Shown here: positions 1-6,689 of the stretch, piece after piece
Layout of the letters: the number at the start of each line of letters is the position of its first letter
How positions within the stretch are numbered: position 1 is the first letter of the stretch
DNA from: Lachnospiraceae bacterium
GTDB taxonomy: Bacteria > Bacillota_A > Clostridia > Lachnospirales > Lachnospiraceae
Direction: 5' to 3'
Assembly: GCA_017614185.1 (NCBI GenBank)
Contig: JAGACI010000040.1
Location: 1-7,736 of the forward strand
Length of the DNA: 7,736 bases
The notes under the pieces: generated by a model
Databases searched by the model: none
What the model saw: the letters and a program-made list of their open reading frames with translations, nothing else
Told to the model about the DNA's origin: nothing
Made by a program: the position numbers and the translations under genes

Positions 1-2318
1 CCCTTTATAATCTTCCTTAAGAAAACTATATCCTCGCCCTGCTCTTTGACTGCTATGCAGTAATTGTTAACATTATCAATTTTGCCTTCGAGTTCAGTAA
101 GTTCATGATAATGGGTTGCAAAAAGCGTCTTTGCACCAAGTATCTTTCTGTTACTGATATGCTCAATTACCGCCCAAGCAATTGCAAGCCCGTCAAAAGT
201 CGATGTTCCTCTACCGATTTCATCAAGAATCAAAAGCGAATCTGAAGTTGCATTCCTTAAGATGTTCGCAACTTCGTTCATCTCAACCATAAATGTTGAC
301 TGTCCGCTTGATAAGTCATCGGATGCGCCCACTCTTGTAAATATTCTGTCGCAGATACCGATATTGGCACTCTTTGCGGGAACAAAGCTTCCAATCTGGG
401 CCATCAGAACAATAAGAGCGGACTGCCTCATATATGTGGACTTACCGGCCATGTTGGGTCCGGTAATTATAGAAATCTGATTTTTACCGTTATCAAGATA
501 AGTATCGTTTGGAATGAAAAGGTCACCCGATGCCATTTTTTCAACAACAGGGTGTCTTCCTTCCTTGATATCGATAATTCCCTTTTCGTTAAGCTTGGGC
601 CTTGTATAGTTATTATGCTCGGAAACATAAGCAAGAGATGTATAAACATCAAGTCTTGCAAGAGCCTTTGCGCATTTTTGCACTCTCTCTATCTCGTTTC
701 CGATTGCGTCTCTTACCTCGCAGAAAATATCATACTCCAGAGCATTCAGTTTATCCTCTGCATTAAGAATCATATCTTCAAGCTCTTTTAACTTATCCGT
801 AGTATATCTCTCGGATCCGGTAAGAGTCTGTTTTCTTATATAGTCATCGGGGACAAGATTTGCATATGAATTGGTAACCTCAAAATAGTATCCGAATACC
901 TTGTTGTATTTGATTTTGAGGTTCTTGATTCCGGTTCTTTGTCTGTCCTCTTCTTCAAGCGATGCAAGCCAGGTTTTACCGTCTGTTTTGGCTTTTCTGA
1001 AGTTATCAATGTCAGCATTGTAACCGTCTTTGATAATTCCGCCTTCTCTTATAAGTATGGGCGGATCATCGTTGATTGCATCGGCAATAAGAGTTCTTAT
1101 ATCAGTAAGATCATCAAGATCATTAAGTATTCCCGTAAGTTCTTCTTTATTGAATGCTTTAAGAACAGCCTTTATGTGGGGGATCATTTCGATTGAAGAT
1201 AAAAATGCAATCAGGTCTCTCGGGTTGGCTGTTTTATATGTAATCTTTGAAAGCAGTCTTTCAAGATCGTAAATAGGATTAAGATACTCTCTTAACTCAT
1301 CTCTTGAAATAGAATCTTTGATAAGTTCTTCGATTGCATCCAGACGAAGTTCCATTGAAGCCTTATCTTTAAGCGGCTGTTCAATAAAACTTCTTAACAT
1401 TCTTCCGCCCATCGCGGTTTTGGTTCTGTCAAGAACGCCTAATAATGACCCTCTCTTTTGCTTATCACGCATTGTCTCGGTAAGTTCAAGATTTCTTCTT
1501 GTCGCACTGTCAAGGAGCATGAACTTATTGGAAAGATAGGGATATATATGTGTGATATTTGTTATTGCAGTCTTCTGTGTATCGTAGATATATGAAAGAA
1601 GAGCTCCTGCGGCAACAAGACCGTCAGGGAAATCTTCAACTCCAAGTCCGATAAGACTTGTAACTTTGAAATGAGAAGTAAGCTTTCGCCTGCAGGTGTC
1701 ATCATCAAAATAATGGGCGTCCAGAGGGTTAACAAGAATATTTAACCTGCCCCTTAAATCCTCCACATTAATTCCGGATACCATAAAAGCTTCGTTACAG
1801 ATAATTTCACTTGGTTCAAACTTAATAATCTCATCAAAAAGAGAATTAAGTGTTTCGACCTCTGTAAGGTAGTAATCGCCGGTGGTAACGTCAACAACAG
1901 ATAAGCCTATCTCTCCGGTTTCAAAGAAGATAGACATAAGATAGTTATTCTTGCTTTCATCAAGAGAACCTATATCAAGGTTTGTGCCTGAAGTAACGAT
2001 TCTGGTGACTTCTCTTTTAACAAGACCCTTTGCCAGTTTGGGGTCTTCAACCTGTTCACATATAGCCACTTTGTAGCCAAGGCTTACAAGTTTATTTAGG
2101 TAAGTATCAACTGCATGATAAGGGACTCCACACATCGGAGCTCTTTCATCCAGGCCGCAATCTTTTCCGGTAAGTGTTATCTCCAGTTCTTTTGATGCAA
2201 CAAGTGCATCGTCAAAAAACATCTCGTAAAAATCGCCTAAACGATAGAAAAGAATGCAGTCGTTATACTCTTTTTTGGTTTCGCAATACGCCTTCATCAT
2301 CGGCGTCATTTCAGCCAT
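1..2318 (-). CDS. mutS: DNA mismatch repair ATPase MutS (3' end beyond window)
   Basis: MutS recognises mismatches and small loops in DNA and, with ATP, recruits MutL to start repair. The frame is open from the ATG at 2318 to the window edge, 772 full codons with no internal stop or frameshift found when I translated it; roughly the last 100 residues of a usual MutS are missing. The mismatch-reading Phe-x-Glu is present as F30-Y31-E32 (GDFYEMF). Connector, lever and clamp regions follow at about residues 120-540. The ATPase domain has Walker A GPNMAGKST at 620-628 and Walker B LLILDEIGRGTS with D699-E700, followed by the ATHYHEL segment. The start is set by TGAGGA eight bases upstream and by the usual distance to the FYE motif. 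It follows miaB by 16 bases. The C-terminal tail, which often carries the sliding-clamp-binding and tetramerisation parts, cannot be seen. Identification is very secure. Confidence 0.97.
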   Translation of the reverse strand, partial: MAEMTPMMKAYCETKKEYNDCILFYRLGDFYEMFFDDALVASKELEITLTGKDCGLDERAPMCGVPYHAVDTYLNKLVSLGYKVAICEQVEDPKLAKGLVKREVTRIVTSGTNLDIGSLDESKNNYLMSIFFETGEIGLSVVDVTTGDYYLTEVETLNSLFDEIIKFEPSEIICNEAFMVSGINVEDLRGRLNILVNPLDAHYFDDDTCRRKLTSHFKVTSLIGLGVEDFPDGLVAAGALLSYIYDTQKTAITNITHIYPYLSNKFMLLDSATRRNLELTETMRDKQKRGSLLGVLDRTKTAMGGRMLRSFIEQPLKDKASMELRLDAIEELIKDSISRDELREYLNPIYDLERLLSKITYKTANPRDLIAFLSSIEMIPHIKAVLKAFNKEELTGILNDLDDLTDIRTLIADAINDDPPILIREGGIIKDGYNADIDNFRKAKTDGKTWLASLEEEDRQRTGIKNLKIKYNKVFGYYFEVTNSYANLVPDDYIRKQTLTGSERYTTDKLKELEDMILNAEDKLNALEYDIFCEVRDAIGNEIERVQKCAKALARLDVYTSLAYVSEHNNYTRPKLNEKGIIDIKEGRHPVVEKMASGDLFIPNDTYLDNGKNQISIITGPNMAGKSTYMRQSALIVLMAQIGSFVPAKSANIGICDRIFTRVGASDDLSSGQSTFMVEMNEVANILRNATSDSLLILDEIGRGTSTFDGLAIAWAVIEHISNRKILGAKTLFATHYHELTELEGKIDNVNNYCIAVKEQGEDIVFLRKIIK

Positions 2319-2326
2319 TTGTTAAA

Positions 2327-2332
2327 TCCTCA
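2327..2332 (-). promoter_or_regulatory. Shine-Dalgarno site of mutS
   Basis: TGAGGA on the minus strand lies eight bases before the mutS ATG at 2318, and just after the miaB stop codon (2337-2335). It supports this ATG over the other in-frame Met codons at residues 4, 7 and 8. Confidence 0.75.
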
Positions 2333-2334
2333 TT

Positions 2335-3756
2335 TCATTTTTGTGAATCAAGTTCTTGCATTTGAGAGCCGAAATAATAGAACCCGTTACACTTCTCTAA
2401 TTTAACCTGAACAAATTGACCGATTAAGTCAATACTGCCAGGAAAATGAACCAATGTATTGTTGCTCATACGTCCTGTCATAAGGCTAGAATCATGTTCA
2501 TTAACCTCTTCAACAAGCACGGTTACGGTCTTTCCGGTGTCCTGACCAACTCTTTGTCTTGCTGTGTCCTGAACAGTTTTTAACACTCTGTCAAAGTTTT
2601 TCTTAACAATTTCTTCGGGTACCTGCTCCATTTTGGCTGCCGGCGTTCCGGTCCTTATTGAGTAGATAAAAGTAAAGGCATTATCAAATTGAACTTTTTT
2701 GATTACATCGATGGTTTCATCGACGTCAGAGTCCGTTTCCCCAGGAAATCCAACAATAATATCAGTCGTTATTGAAATATCCGGTATCTCTTTTCTTATC
2801 TTTAAGGCCAGATCAAGGTACTTTTCCTTGGTATAATTGCGGTTCATGGCCTTCAAAATCCTTGTAGAACCCGATTGCAGAGGAAGATGCAAATGACGGC
2901 AAATTTTCTTGGATTCTTTCATAACTTCTATAAGTTCGTCCGAAAGGTCCTTCGGATGAGAAGTCATGAATCTTATACGTTTAATTCCGTCAATTTTTTC
3001 TACTCTTCTTAAAAGTTCGGCAAAGCTTATGGGGTTGTCGAGATTCTTGCCATATGAATTTACATTCTGACCAAGAAGCATAATCTCAACCACACCATCA
3101 GCAGCAAGATTTTTAATCTCTTCGATTATATCTTCCGGTGTCCTGCTTCTCTCCCTGCCCCTCACATAAGGTACTATGCAATAGGTGCAGAAGTTGTTGC
3201 AGCCAAACATGATATTTACACCTGACTTATAAGGATATTTCCTTACAACGGGTAAATCTTCGACAATCTGTGTAGTATCCTTCCAGACATCGATAACCAT
3301 CTCGCCTTCGTTTGCGAAGGTCGTACATAAAAGCTCGGCAAGTTTAAAGATGTTGTGTGTACCAAAGATCAGGTCAATAAAGCCATAACTTTTCTTAATC
3401 TTTTCAATGACTGAGGGCTCCTGCATCATGCAGCCGCAAAGAGCAATCTTCATGTGAGGATTCTTTCTCTTACGGCTTTTTAACTCACCAAGCCTTCCGT
3501 ATACACGAAGATTGGCATTGTCCCTTACGGTACATGTATTAAATATAACGAAATCGGCGTCTTCGGATTCAATTTCCTCATAGCCAACATCAGAAAGGAT
3601 TCCGCAAATTTTCTCGGAATCCCTGGCGTTCATCTGACATCCGAATGTTGTAACATGACAGGTTGGTTTTCTGCCAAGTTCCTTTTCAAGCTCGGATACA
3701 TATTTACGGGCTTCTTCAATAAAGCCTCTTTGTCTTAATCCTTCTTCTGTAACCAT
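2335..3756 (-). CDS. miaB: tRNA-2-methylthio-N6-dimethylallyladenosine synthase MiaB
   Basis: MiaB is a radical-SAM methylthiotransferase that adds a methylthio group to N6-isopentenyladenosine at position 37 of tRNAs reading UNN codons. The 473-residue protein shows the full family order. After an N-terminal extension of about 30 residues comes the UPF0004 domain, with cluster-binding cysteines C40 (FGCQMN), C75 (FNTCTVR) and C109 (LCGCM). The radical-SAM core carries C186, C190 and C193 in a CxxxCxxC motif (GCNNFCTYC), followed by VRGRERSR. A C-terminal TRAM domain, about residues 407-467, should bind tRNA. The NARDSEK stretch and the YVRGRERSR context fit MiaB rather than MtaB or RimO. The ATG lies three bases after the proA stop, with AGAGG inside the last proA codons, so translation of the two is probably coupled. 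miaB next to mutS is a known Firmicute arrangement. Nothing essential is missing. Confidence 0.96.
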   Translation of the reverse strand: MVTEEGLRQRGFIEEARKYVSELEKELGRKPTCHVTTFGCQMNARDSEKICGILSDVGYEEIESEDADFVIFNTCTVRDNANLRVYGRLGELKSRKRKNPHMKIALCGCMMQEPSVIEKIKKSYGFIDLIFGTHNIFKLAELLCTTFANEGEMVIDVWKDTTQIVEDLPVVRKYPYKSGVNIMFGCNNFCTYCIVPYVRGRERSRTPEDIIEEIKNLAADGVVEIMLLGQNVNSYGKNLDNPISFAELLRRVEKIDGIKRIRFMTSHPKDLSDELIEVMKESKKICRHLHLPLQSGSTRILKAMNRNYTKEKYLDLALKIRKEIPDISITTDIIVGFPGETDSDVDETIDVIKKVQFDNAFTFIYSIRTGTPAAKMEQVPEEIVKKNFDRVLKTVQDTARQRVGQDTGKTVTVLVEEVNEHDSSLMTGRMSNNTLVHFPGSIDLIGQFVQVKLEKCNGFYYFGSQMQELDSQK

Positions 3757-3759
3757 TAA

Positions 3760-5004
3760 CTAACCTCTGACCTGACCGTTGCCGCGAATAACATACTTGT
3801 ATGAGGTAAGCTCTTTCAAGCCCATTGGTCCTCTTGCATGAAGCTTTTGTGTGCTTATGCCTATCTCGGCTCCGAAACCGAACTCAAAACCGTCGGTAAA
3901 TCTCGTTGATACATTGTGATAAACGCAGGCTGCATCAATCTTATTTAAAAACAGCTCAGCGTTCTTACTGTTTTCAGTAACAATCGTTTCCGAATGATGT
4001 GTGGAATAAGTATTGATATGATCAATAGCTTCATTTACATCATTAACAGTCTTAACTGAAAGAATATAATCAAGATACTCTCTTCCAAAATCCTCTTCGG
4101 TAGCAGGAACCGCACCATCAATGAATTTGCCTGAATCGGCATCGGCTCTGAATTCCACCCTCTTCATTTTCTCTTTTGCGAGCAAAACTTTAAAGAGTTT
4201 CTCGGATACATTCTTATGTACAACCAGGGACTCGCAGGCATTACATACTCCGATTCTCTGGGTTTTGGCATTCTCAATTATGTTGGCCGCCATTTCAAGA
4301 TCTGCGCTCTCATCAACATATACGTGACAGTTGCCGGTACCTGTTTCAATAACAGGTATTGTCGAATTCTCAACAACGCTCGCAATAAGTCTGGCGCTTC
4401 CTCTTGGAATAAGTAAATCAACATATTCCTTCTGACGCATAAATTCAACCGTTACAGCCCTGTCGGTCGATTCAATAAGATTAATGGCGTCAGGATTAAT
4501 TCCGCACTTTTTAAGGCCGTTTTTGATGGAATTGGTGATTGCCTTATTCGAATTAAGGGCATCACTTCCGCCCTTTAAAATGACAGCATTTCCGGTCTTA
4601 AAGCAAAGAGCAAACGCGTCAGCGGTTACATTAGGCCTTGATTCGTAAATAATACCAATTACGCCAAAAGGAACCCTGACCTTATCAATCTTCATTCCGT
4701 TTGGTCTTTCAAAAGACTCAATAATTTCGCCCTTTGGATTCTTAAGCTTTGCCACTTCTCTGATTCCGTCAGCAATAGCTTTTATCCTAACATCAGATAA
4801 TGCCAGACGGTCCAAAAGACCCTCCGGCATATTCTTAGCCTTACCATTATTTAAATCTGTCTCATTAGCCTTGATTATATCTGCGCTCTCTGCCAAAAGT
4901 GTATCGGCAACACAGTTTAAAGCATTATTTATAGCATCATCTTCCAAAGCCTGAAGGTCATATTTGACCTTGTAGGCTGCCTTGCAAATATCAATTAATT
5001 CCAT
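3760..5004 (-). CDS. proA: Gamma-glutamyl phosphate reductase ProA
   Basis: ProA reduces gamma-glutamyl phosphate with NADPH to glutamate-5-semialdehyde, the second step of proline synthesis, in the cytosol. At 414 residues it is full length for the family. It has the aldehyde-dehydrogenase fold: the conserved segment GVIGIIYESRPNVTADA (114-130), VILKGGSDAL (141-150), the LLIPRGSA stretch near 187-194, PVIETGTGNCHVYVD (217-231) and the catalytic cysteine C254 in IGVCNACESL. The C-terminal HARGPMGLKELTSYKYV is also present. The ATG at 5004 is preceded at five bases by TAAGGG, which overlaps the stop codon of the cyclo-ligase gene. ProB, its partner for channelling the unstable phosphate, is encoded about 800 bases upstream rather than next door. 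No damage or unusual residue was seen. Confidence 0.97.
   Translation of the reverse strand: MELIDICKAAYKVKYDLQALEDDAINNALNCVADTLLAESADIIKANETDLNNGKAKNMPEGLLDRLALSDVRIKAIADGIREVAKLKNPKGEIIESFERPNGMKIDKVRVPFGVIGIIYESRPNVTADAFALCFKTGNAVILKGGSDALNSNKAITNSIKNGLKKCGINPDAINLIESTDRAVTVEFMRQKEYVDLLIPRGSARLIASVVENSTIPVIETGTGNCHVYVDESADLEMAANIIENAKTQRIGVCNACESLVVHKNVSEKLFKVLLAKEKMKRVEFRADADSGKFIDGAVPATEEDFGREYLDYILSVKTVNDVNEAIDHINTYSTHHSETIVTENSKNAELFLNKIDAACVYHNVSTRFTDGFEFGFGAEIGISTQKLHARGPMGLKELTSYKYVIRGNGQVRG
3764..3768 (-). promoter_or_regulatory. Shine-Dalgarno site of miaB, inside proA
   Basis: AGAGG lies seven bases before the miaB ATG at 3756 and is formed by the final Arg-Gly codons of proA. 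Ribosomes finishing proA therefore end on the miaB initiation site. Confidence 0.7.
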
Positions 5005-5009
5005 AACAA

Positions 5010-5015
5010 CCCTTA
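5010..5015 (-). promoter_or_regulatory. Shine-Dalgarno site of proA overlapping upstream stop
   Basis: TAAGGG combines the TAA stop of the cyclo-ligase gene (5015-5013) with a GGG run, five bases before the proA ATG. The overlap suggests that proA initiation is coupled to termination of the upstream gene. Confidence 0.65.
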
Positions 5016-5576
5016 TCTTATTATTTCTTTGTCTGTGACAATAATCTGCGGCTTAATATCATACTCCTTTGAAGGTATCTCATAATCAAATACCTGACAG
5101 GAATAACCCAAAGCTACAGTGTTTAAAAACTCCTCATGAATTCCTAAAAATCTGTCATAGAAACCGCCACCGTATCCGATTCTGTTTCTAAGTCTGTCAT
5201 ATGCAACTCCGGGAACAATGCAAAGCGATTTCTTGCCGCCTATTGAAGGAGTATATGCATCAGAGAAAAACGGCTCAAGGATTCCGTTATAACCGGCCTG
5301 GAGTTCCTCAAGAGCATAGATTCTTAAGAAAACCATGTTCTTGCCTACTACTCTTGGGCAATATATGGCTTTGCCGTCTTCAAACGCCATCTTGATAATC
5401 GGGAAAGAATCAACCTCCGACTTGTAAGATGCATAGCAAAGAACGGTATCGGCGTCCTTATATTCGGGAAGTTCGGCAAGCATATCTCTTATTGCCAGAT
5501 CCATTTCCTTTTTGACATCGCTCTTAATGCTGTTTCTAAGAGCCATGGCCTCATCACGAATTGCGCTTTTTTCCAT
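5013..5576 (-). CDS. 5-formyltetrahydrofolate cyclo-ligase (5,10-methenyl-THF synthetase)
   Basis: This enzyme uses ATP to convert 5-formyltetrahydrofolate to 5,10-methenyltetrahydrofolate, returning a storage or inhibitory folate to the one-carbon pool. From the ATG it has 187 residues, normal for the family. Visible signatures are the N-terminal KSAIRDEAMALRN (Lys3 and Arg7), CYASYKSEVDS (47-57), the CPRV segment near 73-76, and the nucleotide-binding stretch PGVAYDRLRNRIGYGGGFYDR (122-142). The C-terminal IPSKEYD has Tyr where many relatives have His before the Asp. The start is uncertain: the ATG at 5576 fits family N-termini but has no good ribosome site, whereas an in-frame TTG at 5588 adds four residues and has GGGAG 11 bases before it. 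Either start lies inside the DUF896 gene in another frame. It is known under several names (fthC, ygfA, MTHFS), so no symbol is fixed here. Confidence 0.93.
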   Translation of the reverse strand: MEKSAIRDEAMALRNSIKSDVKKEMDLAIRDMLAELPEYKDADTVLCYASYKSEVDSFPIIKMAFEDGKAIYCPRVVGKNMVFLRIYALEELQAGYNGILEPFFSDAYTPSIGGKKSLCIVPGVAYDRLRNRIGYGGGFYDRFLGIHEEFLNTVALGYSCQVFDYEIPSKEYDIKPQIIVTDKEIIR

Positions 5577-5778
5577 ATTGTTTGCCAAGGTTTGTCACGC
5601 TCCCATCTTTATTAACTATGTCAACCGAATCAAGCTGTGCCTTTAGGTTCCTTTTAACGCTGTCTATATATTCCTGACGAAGCTTCTTTTGCTCTTCTGC
5701 CTCTTCAGGAGTAAGCCCTACAGTCTTGGACTTATGATAAAGAGTGTTGATGCGCGCAATGCGCTCATCCATATTCAT
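5554..5778 (-). CDS. DUF896 (YnzC-type) small cytosolic protein
   Basis: This 74-residue protein belongs to the DUF896 family, whose members are short helical-hairpin proteins of unknown molecular role; the Bacillus subtilis member YnzC is encoded beside the SOS cell-division inhibitor yneA. The matching core is ERIARINTLYHKSKTVGLTPEEAEEQKKLRQEYI (5-38), two charged helices joined at the GLTPEE turn. It is followed by a less ordered tail with QLDSVDIVNKDGSVTNLGK, matching the family's usual ending. There is no signal peptide, membrane segment or cysteine. The ATG at 5778 has AAAGGA eight bases upstream; a second ATG at 5772 lies too far from it. It sits 24 bases after proB, and its last 23 bases overlap the cyclo-ligase gene. 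Family assignment is secure by pattern; function is unknown, and the mutS-containing neighbourhood is not proof of a repair role. Confidence 0.9.
   Translation of the reverse strand: MNMDERIARINTLYHKSKTVGLTPEEAEEQKKLRQEYIDSVKRNLKAQLDSVDIVNKDGSVTNLGKQYGKKRNS
5600..5604 (-). promoter_or_regulatory. Possible ribosome site for the cyclo-ligase TTG start
   Basis: GGGAG inside the DUF896 gene is 11 bases before the in-frame TTG at 5588 and 23 bases before the ATG at 5576. It is the only purine-rich candidate near either start. Its spacing is long for the TTG and unusable for the ATG, so initiation may instead depend on ribosomes translating the DUF896 frame. Confidence 0.35.
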
Positions 5779-5786
5779 GTCAAAAA

Positions 5787-5792
5787 TCCTTT
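5787..5792 (-). promoter_or_regulatory. Shine-Dalgarno site of the DUF896 gene
   Basis: AAAGGA in the 24-base gap after proB lies eight bases before the ATG at 5778. It favours that ATG over the one two codons later. Confidence 0.7.
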
Positions 5793-5802
5793 CAAAACAT
5801 AT

Positions 5803-6675
5803 CTATACGGGATGAATGCTGTTAACGAATCCGGGCAGATCAAAGCCCTCATCTTTTCTGGCCACAAAGTGGGTTCCAACATTATCACCGTTTACAATCT
5901 TATTAATAACTGAAATGTTCTTGCTGTTTGCAATTACCATATCAACGCCGGACATTGTAGCTATCTTTGCAGCGGTAAGCTTTGTATTCATGCCGCCTGT
6001 ACCAACCTTGCTTCCGGTACTCTTCTTACCCATATGAGCCACTTCATCGACATCCAAAACCTCATCGATAAACTTGGCGTCCTTATTCTGTCTCGGGTCA
6101 TCGGTGTAAAGACCGTCGATATCGGAAAGAAGAATGAGCAAATCAGCATTAATCATGGCCGAAACAATAGCTGAAAGTGTATCATTATCACCTACAAGCA
6201 CATCGTTATCTCCAACCATAATCTCGTATGTAGCTATTGTATCATTTTCATTAACGATTGGTATAGCCCCCATTCGCAAAAGTTCAGAAAATGTATTCTG
6301 CGCATTTGTGCGATTATTGGGGTCTACAACCGTATTTTTGGTCATTAAAATCTGTGCTGCAATATGATTATACTCCATAAAAAGCTTTTGATAAATCATC
6401 ATAAGCCTTGCCTGACCTACTGCAGCAAAAGCCTGTTTGGTTGCAAGTTCGTGACCGAATTTGGATCCGTCAGGATCGTTCAAAGCCTGTTTGCCGGAAG
6501 CAATTGCACCACTTGTTACAAGAACGACTTCCTTGCCCTGATTTCTAAGATCGCTTAAAATCCTGACAAGCTTTTCGAGCTTAACGTAGTCAAGGTCGCC
6601 TGTCTGTGCGTGCTGAAGCGAACTGGAGCCAATCTTGACAACGATTCGCTTTTTGTTTTTCATAATACTCCTCAT
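5803..6675 (-). CDS. proB: Glutamate 5-kinase ProB, short form without PUA domain
   Basis: ProB phosphorylates glutamate with ATP to gamma-glutamyl phosphate, the committed and usually proline-inhibited step of proline synthesis. The amino-acid-kinase domain is complete: VVKIGSSSL with K14, VTSGAIASG (53-61), NRTNAQNTFSELL (121-133), PIVNENDT (139-146), the GDND loop, LLSDIDGLYTDDP (182-194) and GTGGMNTKLTAAKIA (225-239). At 290 residues it ends soon after the kinase domain and lacks the C-terminal PUA domain of the roughly 367-residue Escherichia coli enzyme; such short forms are known. Unusually, the loop is doubled: VGDNDVL (154-160) is directly followed by VGDNDTL (161-167). The start could be the ATG at 6675 (AAGGA nine bases upstream) or the ATG four codons later at 6663, which has GAGGAG only four bases upstream and matches family N-termini better. 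It follows the FAD gene by 14 bases. Confidence 0.96.
   Translation of the reverse strand: MRSIMKNKKRIVVKIGSSSLQHAQTGDLDYVKLEKLVRILSDLRNQGKEVVLVTSGAIASGKQALNDPDGSKFGHELATKQAFAAVGQARLMMIYQKLFMEYNHIAAQILMTKNTVVDPNNRTNAQNTFSELLRMGAIPIVNENDTIATYEIMVGDNDVLVGDNDTLSAIVSAMINADLLILLSDIDGLYTDDPRQNKDAKFIDEVLDVDEVAHMGKKSTGSKVGTGGMNTKLTAAKIATMSGVDMVIANSKNISVINKIVNGDNVGTHFVARKDEGFDLPGFVNSIHPV
6175..6216 (-). repeat. 21-base tandem duplication within proB
   Basis: Two adjacent 21-base units encode VGDNDVL and VGDNDTL. Aligned codon by codon they differ at three synonymous third positions and in one codon (GTG for Val against ACA for Thr). The copies have therefore drifted and the reading frame is kept. Typical ProB sequences have one such unit between NEND and the SAI segment. 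Confidence 0.85.
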
Positions 6676-6689
6676 TTATTTATATCCTT
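6668..6689 (-). promoter_or_regulatory. Two alternative ribosome sites for proB
   Basis: AAGGA (6689-6685) directly follows the TGA of the FAD gene and is nine bases before the ATG at 6675. GAGGAG (6673-6668) overlaps that first ATG and is four bases before the second ATG at 6663. Both pairs are plausible, so the N-terminus is uncertain by four residues. Confidence 0.6.

Noticed and set aside
262..1539. Plus-strand open frames of 70-85 codons opposite mutS (for example 262-480, 939-1196, 1318-1539).
   Set aside because: They lie antisense to a conserved gene, overlap one another and resemble no family I recognise, so I treat them as chance frames.
1..2318. Possible broken mutS, because short open frames on both strands lie across the region.
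   Set aside because: Reading the minus strand from 2318 gives one continuous MutS frame; the FYE, Walker A and Walker B motifs are all in the same frame.
2319..2334. Intergenic gap between miaB and mutS as a terminator or promoter site.
   Set aside because: At 16 bases it holds only the mutS ribosome site and has no room for a hairpin or promoter.
3305..3320. CCTTCG/CGAAGG inverted repeat with a four-base loop inside miaB, hairpin-like.
   Set aside because: It is wholly within an intact conserved coding region, has only six stem pairs and no T-run after it on the minus strand, so it is not a terminator.
5596..5624. TTGACA on the minus strand (5624-5619), resembling a -35 box for an internal promoter before the cyclo-ligase gene.
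   Set aside because: At the expected 17-base spacing the sequence is AGCGTG, which does not resemble a -10 box, and the stretch encodes the conserved VDIVNKDG of the DUF896 protein.
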